DNA of 64,000 nucleotides, from assembly GCA_963766995.1 (NCBI GenBank), contig CAVYCE010000003.1, positions 372,001-436,000 of the forward strand, in the 5' to 3' direction. Made by a program: the position numbers and the translations under genes. Within the stretch, counting starts at the first letter, position 1, and the number at the start of each line of letters is the position of its first letter. The notes under the pieces are model-generated. The model had not been told where the DNA came from, did no database searches, and saw only the letters and a program-made list of their open reading frames with translations. Source of the DNA: Bog-473 sp963766995. Lineage in GTDB: Bacteria > Actinomycetota > Acidimicrobiia > Acidimicrobiales > RAAP-2. Of the stretch, positions 1 through 9,179 are shown in pieces.

Positions 1-558
1 GAGACGGAGACCGGTAGCCGAGTCGACCTGCCGCCCGACGCAAGCGTTCTGGTTCAACAGGACATAAGAGGTTGCGTCAGGGGGGAGATCGACCACTCCG
101 GGCGGTTGGTACGTCACCATTTGATCGCCACCCCTGAGGTAGATCAGGGGCAGATCGTCGCCCACCGCATCGACGAACACGATGCCCGGGTAACCGATTA
201 AGTGGCACGCCTCGCTCGAAGTGTTGGTCAGGGTGATCCCGATGGAGTGCTGTTCGGTCTTCTCGGAGACATCGCCGCCAAACTGGAGGTCCAGTTGCGA
301 TGGTGAGCAGGCTGGGCCCTCAGGTGCACCGAAGAAGGCGGGCGGGTTGGCGCTGGGCTGGCCGAAGAGGAGTTCGGTGGTGGACGTGGATGTGGACGTC
401 TGAACGGACGTCGATGTTGACCCAGACGTCGATGGAGTGATCGACGGTCGTGGCGGGTGCGACGGGTGGGACGCACCCGAGCATCCGGCCGCGAGACCGC
501 TCAGGGCACCGATCATCCCGAGAGCGACCAATCGGCGGACGTTGCTTCGTTGGGCCAC
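1..558 (-). CDS. DUF4232-type lipoprotein (3' end beyond window)
   Basis: The chosen start is GTG at 558, 48 bases after the stop of the upstream gene. The first 26 residues form a lipoprotein signal: basic start, hydrophobic stretch, then a lipobox ending L-A-A-G-C. A Ser/Thr/Pro-rich linker follows, full of S-T-S-T repeats. After it comes a domain with an early Cys, an L-T-N-T-S-S strand, a second Cys, a G-Y-P-G motif and a later Cys, which is the layout of the DUF4232 domain of actinobacterial secreted proteins. The protein runs off the left edge of the window. It is probably lipid-anchored on the outer face of the membrane. No enzymatic role is known for the family. It lies last in the minus-strand group containing the ECF sigma factor, so it may belong to the same regulon. 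Confidence 0.75.
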   Translation of the reverse strand, partial: MAQRSNVRRLVALGMIGALSGLAAGCSGASHPSHPPRPSITPSTSGSTSTSVQTSTSTSTTELLFGQPSANPPAFFGAPEGPACSPSQLDLQFGGDVSEKTEQHSIGITLTNTSSEACHLIGYPGIVFVDAVGDDLPLIYLRGGDQMVTYQPPGVVDLPPDATSYVLLNQNACVGRQVDSATGLRL

Positions 559-606
559 ACCGTCATCACGTCCTGGCCGCGCATTTGGTTGACGCCGATC
601 AGTGGC

Positions 607-2010
607 TTATTGGCCCAACACGCTCCAGGTGCTGCCGTCATCGGTGTGCCACAGCCCGACCCCAAATTCGGTCACCCATCCCGTCGTGCCGCTGATGAAC
701 GTCAGGTCGTCCGCTCCCCCATTGTCGAACTCGGCGTGTCGAAGGTCGGGCACCTCTACCCAGGTGAGGCCGCCATCGGTGGTCTTGTAGACGCCGCCCG
801 CACCGGGAAACAGCCATGCCGTGGTGGCGCTGGCCACCGCCAGGTTCTTGTGGCCGATGGTGAACGGGGCGACATAGCCGGCCAACGGGATGGACGACGA
901 GGCCGGACCGGCGGCGGCGGCAGCGGCACTGGCGCTGGCGGTGGCGGCGTCCGCGGTAGCGGCGTCCGCAGCCGTGGAGGCGAGGAGCCAGCTCTGGCCG
1001 CCGTTGTCGGAACGGTAGAGCTCCTTGGGCTGTGAACCCGCCGATCCCTGACTGCCGCAGAGCAGCCACAGGTCGTCGGTGCTCGAGGCCGCCAATTCGG
1101 CTCCGAGGTCATACGGCTCACCACACGGCACGGGACGGCTGCTCCACGATGCCCCGCCGTCGCTCGTGAACGACAGTGCCATGGTCGTCGCCGGCGTGGT
1201 CTGCTCCAGGACGTAGGCCCGCTGCATGGTGATCCGGGCCAACTCGCTGTCATAGGACACCGATGATGTGGCGCCGCTCGGAGTGATGGCAGTGGGAGGG
1301 AGCGCGGGAGCGGAGGGCGGGGAGGCCGGAGACCAAGAGAGTCCGCCATCGGTGGAGACATCAAGGCCAGTCGGGCACATGGTCGTCGTGGCACCGAAGG
1401 GGGCGCAGCCACCGACCAGCGCCCAGACGTTGTCGCCGATGGCGCTCACGTCCTGAACCACTGGGCCGGGCTCGGCTGGCGTCCAGGTCAACCCTCCGTC
1501 GTCGGTGACCAAGACCGGCGCCTCGTGATTGATGAGGACGTTCTCCCCCCACAGATACCCGTGTTTGGGGCTGGTGAACTCAAACTGCGGGGTCGATCCC
1601 CCGCCGGTGGTGAAGCCGATGAAGAGGCGAGGGTCAACCACTTGCCAGGTCCGGCCACCGTTGGTAGTGGCAGCCAGCAACATTTGGGCCCGGTGTATGG
1701 CGATGGCAAACCCGTCCTGGGCGTTGGCGAAGGTGACATTGGCCAGCGCGGTTGTCGGGACGGGCTGGCCCACCGACAGTGCACCCTGCACCTGGTCGAA
1801 CTGATAGGCCGTCTCGACGCTGGAGATGGTGGGACCCGTGCCCCGTTGACCAACGGCCAACCCGGCCGCCACGCCAACCACGAGCGTCAGAGCGGCCACT
1901 GCCGCGCTCGTCATCCGTTGACGGCGGATATACCCGGCCCGTCGCATGACGGCGTGTCGGACGTCGACCGACGGCTCGGGGGGGCGGGGGTCATCAAGAT
2001 GCCCGAACAT
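607..2010 (-). CDS. membrane-anchored BNR/sialidase-like propeller protein
   Basis: A short cytoplasmic N-terminus is followed by one membrane segment at about residues 30-52 and then a long extracellular region. At least seven Asp-box-like motifs are visible (TNGGRTW, TDDGGLTW, STDGGLSW, TSDGGASW, SDNGGQSW, TTDGGLTW, TDDGSTW), which points to a BNR/Ycf48-type beta-propeller. Ala-rich low-complexity sequence lies near residue 370. Three ATGs occur in a row (2016, 2013, 2010). An AAGGAG ribosome site ends just before the first and sits 6 bases from the third, so 2010 is preferred. The start overlaps the end of the sigma factor gene by 17 bases, suggesting translational coupling. Its position after an ECF sigma factor is where an anti-sigma factor usually sits; no zinc-binding anti-sigma domain is visible, so a sensor/anti-sigma role is inference only. 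Confidence 0.8.
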   Translation of the reverse strand: MFGHLDDPRPPEPSVDVRHAVMRRAGYIRRQRMTSAAVAALTLVVGVAAGLAVGQRGTGPTISSVETAYQFDQVQGALSVGQPVPTTALANVTFANAQDGFAIAIHRAQMLLAATTNGGRTWQVVDPRLFIGFTTGGGSTPQFEFTSPKHGYLWGENVLINHEAPVLVTDDGGLTWTPAEPGPVVQDVSAIGDNVWALVGGCAPFGATTTMCPTGLDVSTDGGLSWSPASPPSAPALPPTAITPSGATSSVSYDSELARITMQRAYVLEQTTPATTMALSFTSDGGASWSSRPVPCGEPYDLGAELAASSTDDLWLLCGSQGSAGSQPKELYRSDNGGQSWLLASTAADAATADAATASASAAAAAAGPASSSIPLAGYVAPFTIGHKNLAVASATTAWLFPGAGGVYKTTDGGLTWVEVPDLRHAEFDNGGADDLTFISGTTGWVTEFGVGLWHTDDGSTWSVLGQ

Positions 2011-2498
2011 CATCATCTCCTTGTGCCTGGGTTCCAAGGCTCTGGCGCATCGCCGCCAGGCCACGCGAGGCGTGCCGCTTCACCGTGCCCAACGACGTGC
2101 CCAACTCGGCGGCAACGTCGGCTTCGCTCCAGTCGGCCAGATAGCGCAGGACCACGACCTGACGCTGACGAGTGGGGAGACGGCGCAGGGCCTGGGCCAG
2201 GTCCACTCGCTCGGTGAAGTGTTCATCGACGGCGGTCATGACTCCATCGAGGCCGGGCGTGCTGCGACGCCGACGGCGATAGCGGTCGATGGCCAGGTTG
2301 GAGGCAACGCGGCTGACCCACCCGTGAGGTCGGTCTTCCAGCACTCGCCAACGGATCGAGCGCGCGGGCCAGCGCCTCCTGGGCCACGTCCTCGGCATCA
2401 CCCCGATCACCCAGAATGCGATACGCCACCTGGTAGGCCAACCGATAGAGATCGGGGAAGGCATCAGGGAAGGCGGTACTGCCCGACGACGACGTCAC
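1994..2498 (-). pseudogene. ECF RNA polymerase sigma factor, frameshifted
   Basis: Region 2 is read in one frame (DLYRLAYQVAYRILGD, then AEDVAQEALARAL). From about 2362 the homologous reading continues in another frame with R-W-R-V-L-E-D-R-P-H-G-W-V-S-R-V-A-S-N-L and region 4 (LPTRQRQVVVLRYLADWSE, then a helix-turn-helix around GTSLGTVKRH). One extra base lies between the CTC and CGT codons in the interval 2355-2366. Joined, the protein would be about 167 residues, normal for SigE/SigM-like ECF factors. The GTG at 2498 is chosen because GGGGGAAG lies 5 bases upstream; an ATG at 2549 overlapping the upstream gene is the alternative. It is either a real loss-of-function mutation or a one-base sequence error. 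The latter is plausible because the following gene keeps its coupled start. Confidence 0.75.
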
Positions 2499-2536
2499 CT
2501 GGTCTTCCCCCTTCCCCGTCGGCACTGCAGCCAGCG

Positions 2537-3823
2537 CTACCTCCAGCATGGTCCCGGAGCGGCCACCGTCACCAGCGACCCGTTGGAGTCGGCATAGACG
2601 AGGTGATGCCTTGAATCGACGGCAATCAGCTGGGCGTACCCACCGCTCCCGGGAAACTTCGTGTGCTCGACCGCTCGCACCCGGCCGCTGTCTGGGGCGA
2701 CGCAAGCGAACACCCCGTCCTCGTTCTCGATCCAGAGGGAGCCGCCGCCATAGATGGTGCTGTCAGCCATGAACCAGGAGAAAACATCACCCGGTGGCTT
2801 CTCAAAGCTGGCATCGCCGTTCACTCCTGGCGGCTGCAGCGAAGCCAGGGTGGCCCGGTCCAGAAGAAGGGTGGCGCCGGCCATGCCGGTCCGAAACGAG
2901 TCGGCCACACCGTCGGGTAGTCCCGTGAGACTGCCGGCCACCACCGAGAACGTCACGTCGCTGGTGGCATTCGTAGTGACCAAGGTGGCACCCGAGCCGG
3001 CGTCAAGTTCATCGACCTGGGCGTCGACCTGCTTCCCGGCGATGGTCGGATACCCGAGGCAGAGGTAGAGCGTGTGACGGCTGGGATCGGTGGCCAGGCT
3101 GTCGACGTTGCCCGAAGGGAGCGCCACATGAGCGATGACCACGCCCTTGGCTGACACCCGCGCCACCTGGCTGCCGTAGCCCACCCAGATGGAGTGGTCG
3201 AGGCCGGCCGTGACCGGCATGGCGTAGCCGTACTTGGCGTTGGGCATGTCATCCGGCAACCTGATCTGGCGGACGATATGCAGCGATTCGGGATTGAGCT
3301 GGCAAAGGATGGCCCCGACATAGGCACCGGCGGCCGTGTACGAACCCGCCGCCCACAGTGAACCCGCCGCCAACGTGAGCGAGCCGACGCGCAAGAAAGG
3401 CCCAGCTTGGATGTGGCCGGTAGACAGGTTGATGCGTTCGACGTACCCCGGGCTCCCGGTGACATCGGAGACTTGCGGTAACGAAGTGGTGTAGGCCACG
3501 TCGGCTGCCGGGTCGATCAACTGCGGCGATATACCCGACAGCACCGTGTGCACTTTCCAGTTCATGACTGGGAATGCCGGTCCGCTTTGTGGAGTCGTCG
3601 AGGGCGGCGTGGTGGTCGAAGTAGGCACTTGGCACGACAGCGGACGGGTCGATTGCTGCGCCGTGTGCGAGGTGAGGGCCGAGGCTGAGGCGGGAGCCAC
3701 CGGGAACATGCGAGACGGCACGAGAACGGAGGCCGCGATAGCGGCGATCCCCAAGCAGGCAGTCAAGACCAGCCGACCAACCCGCCTCGACTGCCGCAGT
3801 TTCCGTCCCTGGCTCATTCCCAC
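2537..3823 (-). CDS. secreted/anchored beta-propeller-like protein
   Basis: A basic N-terminus and a hydrophobic stretch at residues 17-38 form a signal peptide or anchor. A Thr/Pro-rich linker (residues about 60-80) follows, then roughly 340 residues of repeated beta-type sequence resembling Vgb/YVTN-like propellers, such as the recurrent pattern 'GSLWAAGS', 'HSIWVGYG', 'GSLWIEN'. Two Cys residues flank the C-terminal part. No catalytic motif is seen. It is the first gene of the minus-strand group that continues with the ECF sigma factor, whose alternative ATG at 2549 overlaps its end. A role in extracellular sensing or in cell-envelope function is inferred from context only. Confidence 0.75.
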   Translation of the reverse strand: MGMSQGRKLRQSRRVGRLVLTACLGIAAIAASVLVPSRMFPVAPASASALTSHTAQQSTRPLSCQVPTSTTTPPSTTPQSGPAFPVMNWKVHTVLSGISPQLIDPAADVAYTTSLPQVSDVTGSPGYVERINLSTGHIQAGPFLRVGSLTLAAGSLWAAGSYTAAGAYVGAILCQLNPESLHIVRQIRLPDDMPNAKYGYAMPVTAGLDHSIWVGYGSQVARVSAKGVVIAHVALPSGNVDSLATDPSRHTLYLCLGYPTIAGKQVDAQVDELDAGSGATLVTTNATSDVTFSVVAGSLTGLPDGVADSFRTGMAGATLLLDRATLASLQPPGVNGDASFEKPPGDVFSWFMADSTIYGGGSLWIENEDGVFACVAPDSGRVRAVEHTKFPGSGGYAQLIAVDSRHHLVYADSNGSLVTVAAPGPCWR

Positions 3824-3887
3824 CTACTACGCACGTCCCAACCGCTGGATCGGTTGACACCCACCGTCGAATTGTCCGGTGGCTGGC

Positions 3888-5657
3888 CTATGTAGGCGTC
3901 TCGGACTCCTCGGCCAGGGTGAGCCATTCCTCTTCGGCATCGCTCAGCGCCGACTGCACAGTGGCCAGATCCGCACCCAAGCGGTGCATCTCCTGGTGAT
4001 CAGCCGAGTCGGCCACGGTGGCCAGTTGCTCCATCAGCTTGTCCCTCTGCTGCTGCAGCTTGACCATCTTCTTGTCGGCTTCTCGCAGCAGTCGCCCCAG
4101 GGGCGCACTGCCATCGGGGCGGGCGGGACGGGCGGGCCGAGCGGCTCCAGCGGCACGGTCCGAAACCACACCCGGACTAGTCGAAGTGGCGCCCAAAGTG
4201 GTGGTCGGTTCCATCCGAGTGATCCAGCCCTCCACGCCGCCGGGCACCTCAGTCACGGCGCCGCCATCCACCGCCACGATGTGGTCGGTGGTGCGTTCCA
4301 AAAATGCCCTGTCGTGGCTGACCACGACCAGGGCGCCGGGCCAGTCCTCCAGGAAGTCCTCGAGGATGCGCAGCGTGTCGAGATCGAGATCGTTGGTGGG
4401 CTCATCGAGGAAGAGCACATTGGGTCGCCGGGCCAGCACCAAAAGTAACTGCAGCCGACGCCGCTCCCCACCCGAAAGTGTCCCGGCCCGGGAGAACGGC
4501 AACTCACCGACAAAGAGGAAGCGCTTCATGAGCGCAATGTCCGACAGCGACCCCGGCGAGCCGTCTGGGCCGGCCACCAGGTCCTGCACTCGAGCTTGCA
4601 GGTCGAGCTGGGCGCCCTGCTGGTCGTAATAACCAACGACCACGGTGGGGCCGGTCTCGACCGCACCGACCGTGGGGAGTCGGCGCCCCGCCATCAGGTC
4701 GAACAACGTCGACTTCCCGCTGCCGTTGGCGCCCACGATCCCGAGGCGTTCCCGGCGATCCAACGACAGGTCGACGCCGCCCAGCACCAAGGGGCCACCT
4801 TCGGCGTAACGGAACTCGACCCCGACGCAGTCGATCACCTTGTCGCCCAGCCGCGGTGTGTCCGTGTCGCTGGTCAGTGCGGCCGAGCCCTGCGCCGCTA
4901 ACGGACCACCGGCCAACAGACGCTTGGCCGCATCGATGCGGGCCTGAGGCTTGCGGGTGCGGGCCTTTGCCCCCCGGCGCAGCCACGCCAGCTCGGATCG
5001 GGCCAGGTTGCGCCGGGTCGATTCAGCCGACGCCGCCAGCTCCTCTCGCACCGCCCGCGCCCCGAGATACTCCTCGTACCCTCCGTCGTGCACGAACGCC
5101 CGACCCCGGTCGAGCTCAAGGATCTTCGTCGTCAGGCGATCCAACAGGTAGCGGTCATGAGTGACCAGCACCAGGCCGCCCCGGAAGGCCAGGAGACGTT
5201 GTTCCAGCCACGAAATGGCGCCGAGGTCGAGATGGTTGGTGGGCTCGTCCAGCACCAGCAGTTCCGATGGTTGGGCCAGCACTTGGGCCAGCGCTACCCG
5301 TTTGGCCTGTCCACCCGACAAGGTCGACACGTCCGCCGCCACCGACGCACCCATGCCCAGCCGCTCCAGCGCGGCCTCCCCCTCCCAGCCCGCGACAACG
5401 GCGGCCGCCACCGTTCCCGGCGTCAGTACCGGTACCTGCTCGAGGAAGCCGACTCGGGAGCCCCGCCCCCGTAGCACCTGTCCCTCATCGGGCTCATCGA
5501 CGCCGGCGATGGCCCGCAACAGCGTCGACTTCCCGGTGCCGTTGGCCCCCACGATCCCCACCCGGTCGCCGTCCGAGATCAGCAGCGAGAGGTCCTCGAA
5601 CAACACCCGGTCGAACCGACGCACGGTGACGTGCTGCAGATCAGCGAGGACGGACAC
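3888..5657 (-). CDS. ABC-F family ATPase (Uup-like)
   Basis: Two ATP-binding cassettes lie in one chain without membrane segments. The first has Walker A GANGTGKST, signature LSGGQ and Walker B LLVLDEPTNHLDL; the second has GANGSGKST, LSGGE and VLFLDEPTNDLDL. An inter-domain linker rich in Arg/Lys (P-site tRNA interaction motif region) joins them. A C-terminal segment of about 100 residues ends in a predicted coiled coil, as in Uup. ABC-F proteins bind the ribosomal E site and relieve stalled translation, and some give antibiotic resistance. Length, about 590 residues, is typical. The start is uncertain: GTG at 5657 matches family N-termini, and GTG at 5681 is also in frame. It is transcribed divergently from a second ABC-F gene. 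Confidence 0.9.
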   Translation of the reverse strand: MSVLADLQHVTVRRFDRVLFEDLSLLISDGDRVGIVGANGTGKSTLLRAIAGVDEPDEGQVLRGRGSRVGFLEQVPVLTPGTVAAAVVAGWEGEAALERLGMGASVAADVSTLSGGQAKRVALAQVLAQPSELLVLDEPTNHLDLGAISWLEQRLLAFRGGLVLVTHDRYLLDRLTTKILELDRGRAFVHDGGYEEYLGARAVREELAASAESTRRNLARSELAWLRRGAKARTRKPQARIDAAKRLLAGGPLAAQGSAALTSDTDTPRLGDKVIDCVGVEFRYAEGGPLVLGGVDLSLDRRERLGIVGANGSGKSTLFDLMAGRRLPTVGAVETGPTVVVGYYDQQGAQLDLQARVQDLVAGPDGSPGSLSDIALMKRFLFVGELPFSRAGTLSGGERRRLQLLLVLARRPNVLFLDEPTNDLDLDTLRILEDFLEDWPGALVVVSHDRAFLERTTDHIVAVDGGAVTEVPGGVEGWITRMEPTTTLGATSTSPGVVSDRAAGAARPARPARPDGSAPLGRLLREADKKMVKLQQQRDKLMEQLATVADSADHQEMHRLGADLATVQSALSDAEEEWLTLAEESETPT

Positions 5658-5791
5658 GAGCCATGGAGGGTACCGGCCCACGGGCCCATGCCCGGACGGC
5701 GCTGGCTACGATGTCGGAGTGAGTTAAATCCCGAGCAACCCTGCGTCCGACTTATTTCCCGTTCGTTGACCCTCGGTTCCGGAGAATTCAC

Positions 5792-7471
5792 ATGCCTGCA
5801 TCTGCACGTCGTACCCATCCATCCGTGGCGACGCTGGTCGCCAAACAGCTCACGCACGAGCGCGCCGGTCGCATTGTGCTCCGCGACATTGCGCTGACCA
5901 TCGCCCCGGACACTTGCCTGGGCATCGTCGGCCCCAACGGCGTCGGCAAGTCCACGCTGCTCCAGATTCTGGCCGGGCTCATCACGCCCACCAGTGGCAG
6001 CGTGCGCATCAATCCGCCGACCGCCACCGTCGGCTACCTGGCCCAAGAGCAAGTGGTCCATCCCAGCGAAACAGTGCGCCAAGCGCTGAGCCGACGCACT
6101 GGGGTGGCCGGAGCCGAAACGGAACTGTCCGAAGCGGCGGCCGGACTCGGTACGGCCGGACCGGAAGCCGACGACCGCTATGCCCTCGCCCTCACTCGCT
6201 ACGAGTCGTTGGCCGCCGGGGATTTCGAGTCCCGTCTGGCCGTGACCATGGTCGACCTCGGATTGGACGAGCGCCTGTTGGATCAGGAGGTGGCCACCCT
6301 GTCGGGCGGACAAGAGGCCAAGGTGGCACTCGCCGCCATTGTGCTTTCGAACTTCGACCTGACCCTGCTCGATGAGCCCACCAACGATCTCGACTTTGAC
6401 GGGTTGACCCGACTCGAATTACTGGTGGCGCGGCGGCAGGGCGGCATGGCCATCGTCTCGCATGACCGTGCGTTTCTCGACCGCGCCGTCACCGAGGTCT
6501 TGGAGCTGCACGAACAGCACCACACCGGCGAGCTGTTCGGCGGTGGTTGGTCGGGCTACCAGGCCGAGCGGGCGGCCGCCCGGGACCATGCGGCCGAGGA
6601 CTTCGCCAACTACGAGGCTCAAAAGCGCACACTGGCCCAGCGGGCTCAGCGCGAGCGGCAGTGGGCCACATCGGGCGTTGCCAAGGAGAAGCGCACGCCG
6701 AAGGACAATGACAAGGCCGGGCGAGACTTTCGGATCAACAAGACCGAGAAGTTGGCCTCGCGGGCCCGCCGCACCGAACGAGCCATGGACGCACTCGAGG
6801 TGGTGGACAAGCCGTGGGAAGGATGGGATCTTCACTTCAGCATTGCCCAGGCGCCGCGGGCTGGTGCGGTGGTGGTCCGGCTGGAGGGCGCGGTGGCGGA
6901 ACGGGGCGACTTCGTGGCCGGCCCCATCGACCTCGAAATCGGCTGGGCCGAACGCGTGGCTCTGGTTGGGCCCAACGGATCGGGCAAGACCACCCTGGTG
7001 GACATGATGCTGGGTCGGCTGCCGTTGTCGGCCGGGACTCGCTGGCTGGGTCCGAGTGTGGTGGTGGGCGAGTTGGGGCAAGACCGCCGCGCCTTGAGCG
7101 GCGTCGGATCACGCACGGTTGTCGACGCGTTGATGGCCGCGACCGGGGTCCCGCTGTCGGAGGCTCGATCACTACTGGCCAAGTTCGGGCTCGGTGCCGA
7201 CTCGGCCGTTCGGGCACCCCTCTCGCTGTCACCCGGTGAACGGACGCGGGCAGAGTTGGCTGCGTTCTCTGCGTTAGGGGTGAACCTCCTCGTGCTCGAC
7301 GAGCCCACCAATCACCTGGACCTGCCGGCGATTGAGCAATTGGAGTCCGCCTTGGACAGCTTTGACGGCACGTTGTTGTTGGTGTCACACGATCGTCGCA
7401 TGTTGGAAGCGGTGGAGATCACCCGCACGGTGGAGGTGGCGACGTTCTGTGCCCGGCGGTCAGGGGCGTGA
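5792..7471 (+). CDS. ABC-F family ATPase, second copy
   Basis: Two cassettes are present: Walker A GPNGVGKST with signature LSGGQ and LLDEPTNDLDF, then GPNGSGKTT with LSPGE and LVLDEPTNHLDL. The second signature is LSPGE, a change from the LSGGQ/LSGGE norm. The linker contains a highly charged stretch (residues about 265-330) typical of ABC-F proteins that touch the P-site tRNA. No membrane segments are seen. ATG at 5792 is preceded by CGGAGA 8 bases upstream. It diverges from the Uup-like gene and shares a roughly 135-bp intergenic region with it. It could be an EttA-like translation factor or a resistance-type ABC-F of the Vga/Msr kind; the sequence alone does not decide. Confidence 0.88.
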   Translation: MPASARRTHPSVATLVAKQLTHERAGRIVLRDIALTIAPDTCLGIVGPNGVGKSTLLQILAGLITPTSGSVRINPPTATVGYLAQEQVVHPSETVRQALSRRTGVAGAETELSEAAAGLGTAGPEADDRYALALTRYESLAAGDFESRLAVTMVDLGLDERLLDQEVATLSGGQEAKVALAAIVLSNFDLTLLDEPTNDLDFDGLTRLELLVARRQGGMAIVSHDRAFLDRAVTEVLELHEQHHTGELFGGGWSGYQAERAAARDHAAEDFANYEAQKRTLAQRAQRERQWATSGVAKEKRTPKDNDKAGRDFRINKTEKLASRARRTERAMDALEVVDKPWEGWDLHFSIAQAPRAGAVVVRLEGAVAERGDFVAGPIDLEIGWAERVALVGPNGSGKTTLVDMMLGRLPLSAGTRWLGPSVVVGELGQDRRALSGVGSRTVVDALMAATGVPLSEARSLLAKFGLGADSAVRAPLSLSPGERTRAELAAFSALGVNLLVLDEPTNHLDLPAIEQLESALDSFDGTLLLVSHDRRMLEAVEITRTVEVATFCARRSGA

Positions 7472-7495
7472 GGGCGGGACGGTAAGTTGTCCTCA

Positions 7496-8323
7496 GTGAC
7501 CGAGCAGCGGGGCGGCAAGGCCCGAGAGACTGGAGCGGCCGCCTTTTCCGCACTGCGCCGAGCCACGGCGCGCAAAGCGGCCGAGATGATCCGCAGCGAT
7601 CCCGAGGACGAGGCCACCGCGCTCGAACTCGGTCTGGTCGATCGCCGCTGGCTCGACGATCCCGGTCAAGGGCCCATCAGTAGCAGTGCGCCGACCGACA
7701 TCTTGCGTCGGTTTTTAGAGCGGACCGTCGAGAAGCGTCCATCCAAGCTGTCGTCACTGGGACTGAGCGCGGTGCAACTGCTTTCGCAGGGCGACCATGG
7801 CGACGCCAGTGGTTCGGTGCAGGAGATCACGGTGCTCTTCACCGACCTAGAGGGCTTCACTGCCTTCACCGATGCCAATGGCGATGCCGCCGCTCTCACC
7901 CTCATTCACCGCCATCACCAGATGGCCGGCGCCGTGGTACGTCAATGGAATGGAAAGATCGTGAAGCACTTGGGCGACGGACTGCTCTGCACCTTCACTA
8001 CGCCGGAAGCAGCCACCCGAGCCGCCCTGGGACTGCTGGACACCGCTCCCACTCCCCTACGGTTGCGAGCCGGCGCCCACATGGGCGAGGCCACCATCAC
8101 TCGCCAAGACGTCGTCGGTCACGTGGTCAACGTGGCGGCCCGAGTGTGCGAGCAGGCCAAGGGCAATCAGGTCCTCATCACGGGTGAAATGGCTGCAGCA
8201 CTGCATGGGGTGTCGGCGGTGCACTTAGGCCGAATGAAATCGCGGCGACTCAAAGGAGTCAAGACGCCGGTGAACGTGTGTGAGGTCACCGCCGCTCCGG
8301 TGCCCGAGGCGACGACCGACTGA
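7496..8323 (+). CDS. class III adenylate/guanylate cyclase
   Basis: An N-terminal region of about 110 residues with no clear domain is followed by a class III cyclase homology domain. The first metal-binding Asp lies in FTDLEGFTAF and the second in KHLGDGLLCTF. A Lys just before that second site and an Asp in Q-D-V-V-G occupy the adenine-specifying positions, and the Asn and Arg of VNVAARV are the transition-state residues. All six key positions expected of an active adenylyl cyclase are visible, so cAMP synthesis is the likely reaction. It is soluble, with no membrane segment. GTG at 7496 is preferred to TTG at 7487 because a TAAGTT -10-like box ends about 8 bases before it, suggesting a leaderless message. 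Confidence 0.85.
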   Translation: MTEQRGGKARETGAAAFSALRRATARKAAEMIRSDPEDEATALELGLVDRRWLDDPGQGPISSSAPTDILRRFLERTVEKRPSKLSSLGLSAVQLLSQGDHGDASGSVQEITVLFTDLEGFTAFTDANGDAAALTLIHRHHQMAGAVVRQWNGKIVKHLGDGLLCTFTTPEAATRAALGLLDTAPTPLRLRAGAHMGEATITRQDVVGHVVNVAARVCEQAKGNQVLITGEMAAALHGVSAVHLGRMKSRRLKGVKTPVNVCEVTAAPVPEATTD

Positions 8324-8362
8324 GCCGGGACTGACCCTGACCGTGACGCTGACCGTGACCCG

Positions 8363-9055
8363 CTAGGGCCGGCTACGGCGCAGCAGCGCTCTGAGCAGGT
8401 CCTCAATGTGCAGTAGCTGACTGGCCAGTGCTTTGGTCACGCCATCGTCGGCCAGGTCTTCTTCGGAGGCCTCCCCGGCTACGTATCGATGGAGCAGATC
8501 TGAACCGGGACCGGCTGTGTTGACCAGATCGCGCATGGAGCGAGCACTGCCGGCACCGCCCTTCGTCGGGAATCGGCCAGCCATTTTCCCAGTGTGGGGA
8601 TCCGCATTGAAGATGTCGTCGGTGACGCCCGACAGAGCCTCAATCACATTCAGGCGTAGGTGAGCCAGGTCGACTCCCAGGTCAATCAGGACCTTGCAGG
8701 CCACCCCGTCACCCTCTCGGATCAGTCCCAGCAAAATGTGCTCGGTCCCGATATAACTGTGATGCAGTTGTAGAGCCTCACGCAGCGACAGCTCGAGCAC
8801 CTTCTTGGCCCGGGGCGTGAACGGCGGCGATCCGCTCGCGCCAGCACCCAGGCCGATGATTTCCTCGACCCCGAGGCGCACCGCGTCGATTCGCACGCCG
8901 AATGCGGTCAGGACCTTGGCGCCCACACCATCGCCCTCGCCCAACAGCCCGAGTAAGAGATGCTCGGTCCCGATGAAGTCGTGCTCCAACATGCGGGCCT
9001 CTTCCTGGGCCAGGACCAGGACACGGCGGGCGCGGTCAGTGAATCGCTCGAACAT
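8363..9055 (-). CDS. Clp N-terminal domain protein (ClpC-N-like)
   Basis: It contains two Clp-N repeats: FERFTDRARRVLVLAQEEA with IGTEHLLLGLLGEGDGVGAKVL, then FTPRAKKVLELSLREA with IGTEHILLGLIREGDGVACKVL. These closely match the N-terminal domain of actinobacterial ClpC, but no AAA+ ATPase modules follow. After the two repeats comes a tail of about 80 residues without recognisable domain. It may bind substrates or adaptors of the ClpC-ClpP protease and act as an adaptor or competitor (inference). ATG at 9055 is chosen because GGAAGGAG lies 6 bases upstream and the next in-frame ATG at 9076 lacks a site. Confidence 0.85.
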   Translation of the reverse strand: MFERFTDRARRVLVLAQEEARMLEHDFIGTEHLLLGLLGEGDGVGAKVLTAFGVRIDAVRLGVEEIIGLGAGASGSPPFTPRAKKVLELSLREALQLHHSYIGTEHILLGLIREGDGVACKVLIDLGVDLAHLRLNVIEALSGVTDDIFNADPHTGKMAGRFPTKGGAGSARSMRDLVNTAGPGSDLLHRYVAGEASEEDLADDGVTKALASQLLHIEDLLRALLRRSRP

Positions 9056-9179
9056 TGGCGGCTCCTTCCCTTCCATTGTGCACCCATCGGTTCGGAATTG
9101 GGCCTGGATAATTCCGACCGTGGCGACCAGGGCGACCGAGGCAACCGAGTGATCCAGGCGCCATCCAATTATCGGCGTA

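Noticed and set aside
5660..5790. Attenuation or riboswitch-like control between the divergent ABC-F genes
   Set aside because: Only a TACGAT -10-like box and ordinary ribosome site were found; no leader frame with rare codons and no strong hairpin next to a T run.
8334..8361. CTGACCGTGAC repeat after the cyclase gene as a regulatory element
   Set aside because: Only two imperfect units in a convergent intergenic gap; most likely slippage, with no hairpin or T run.
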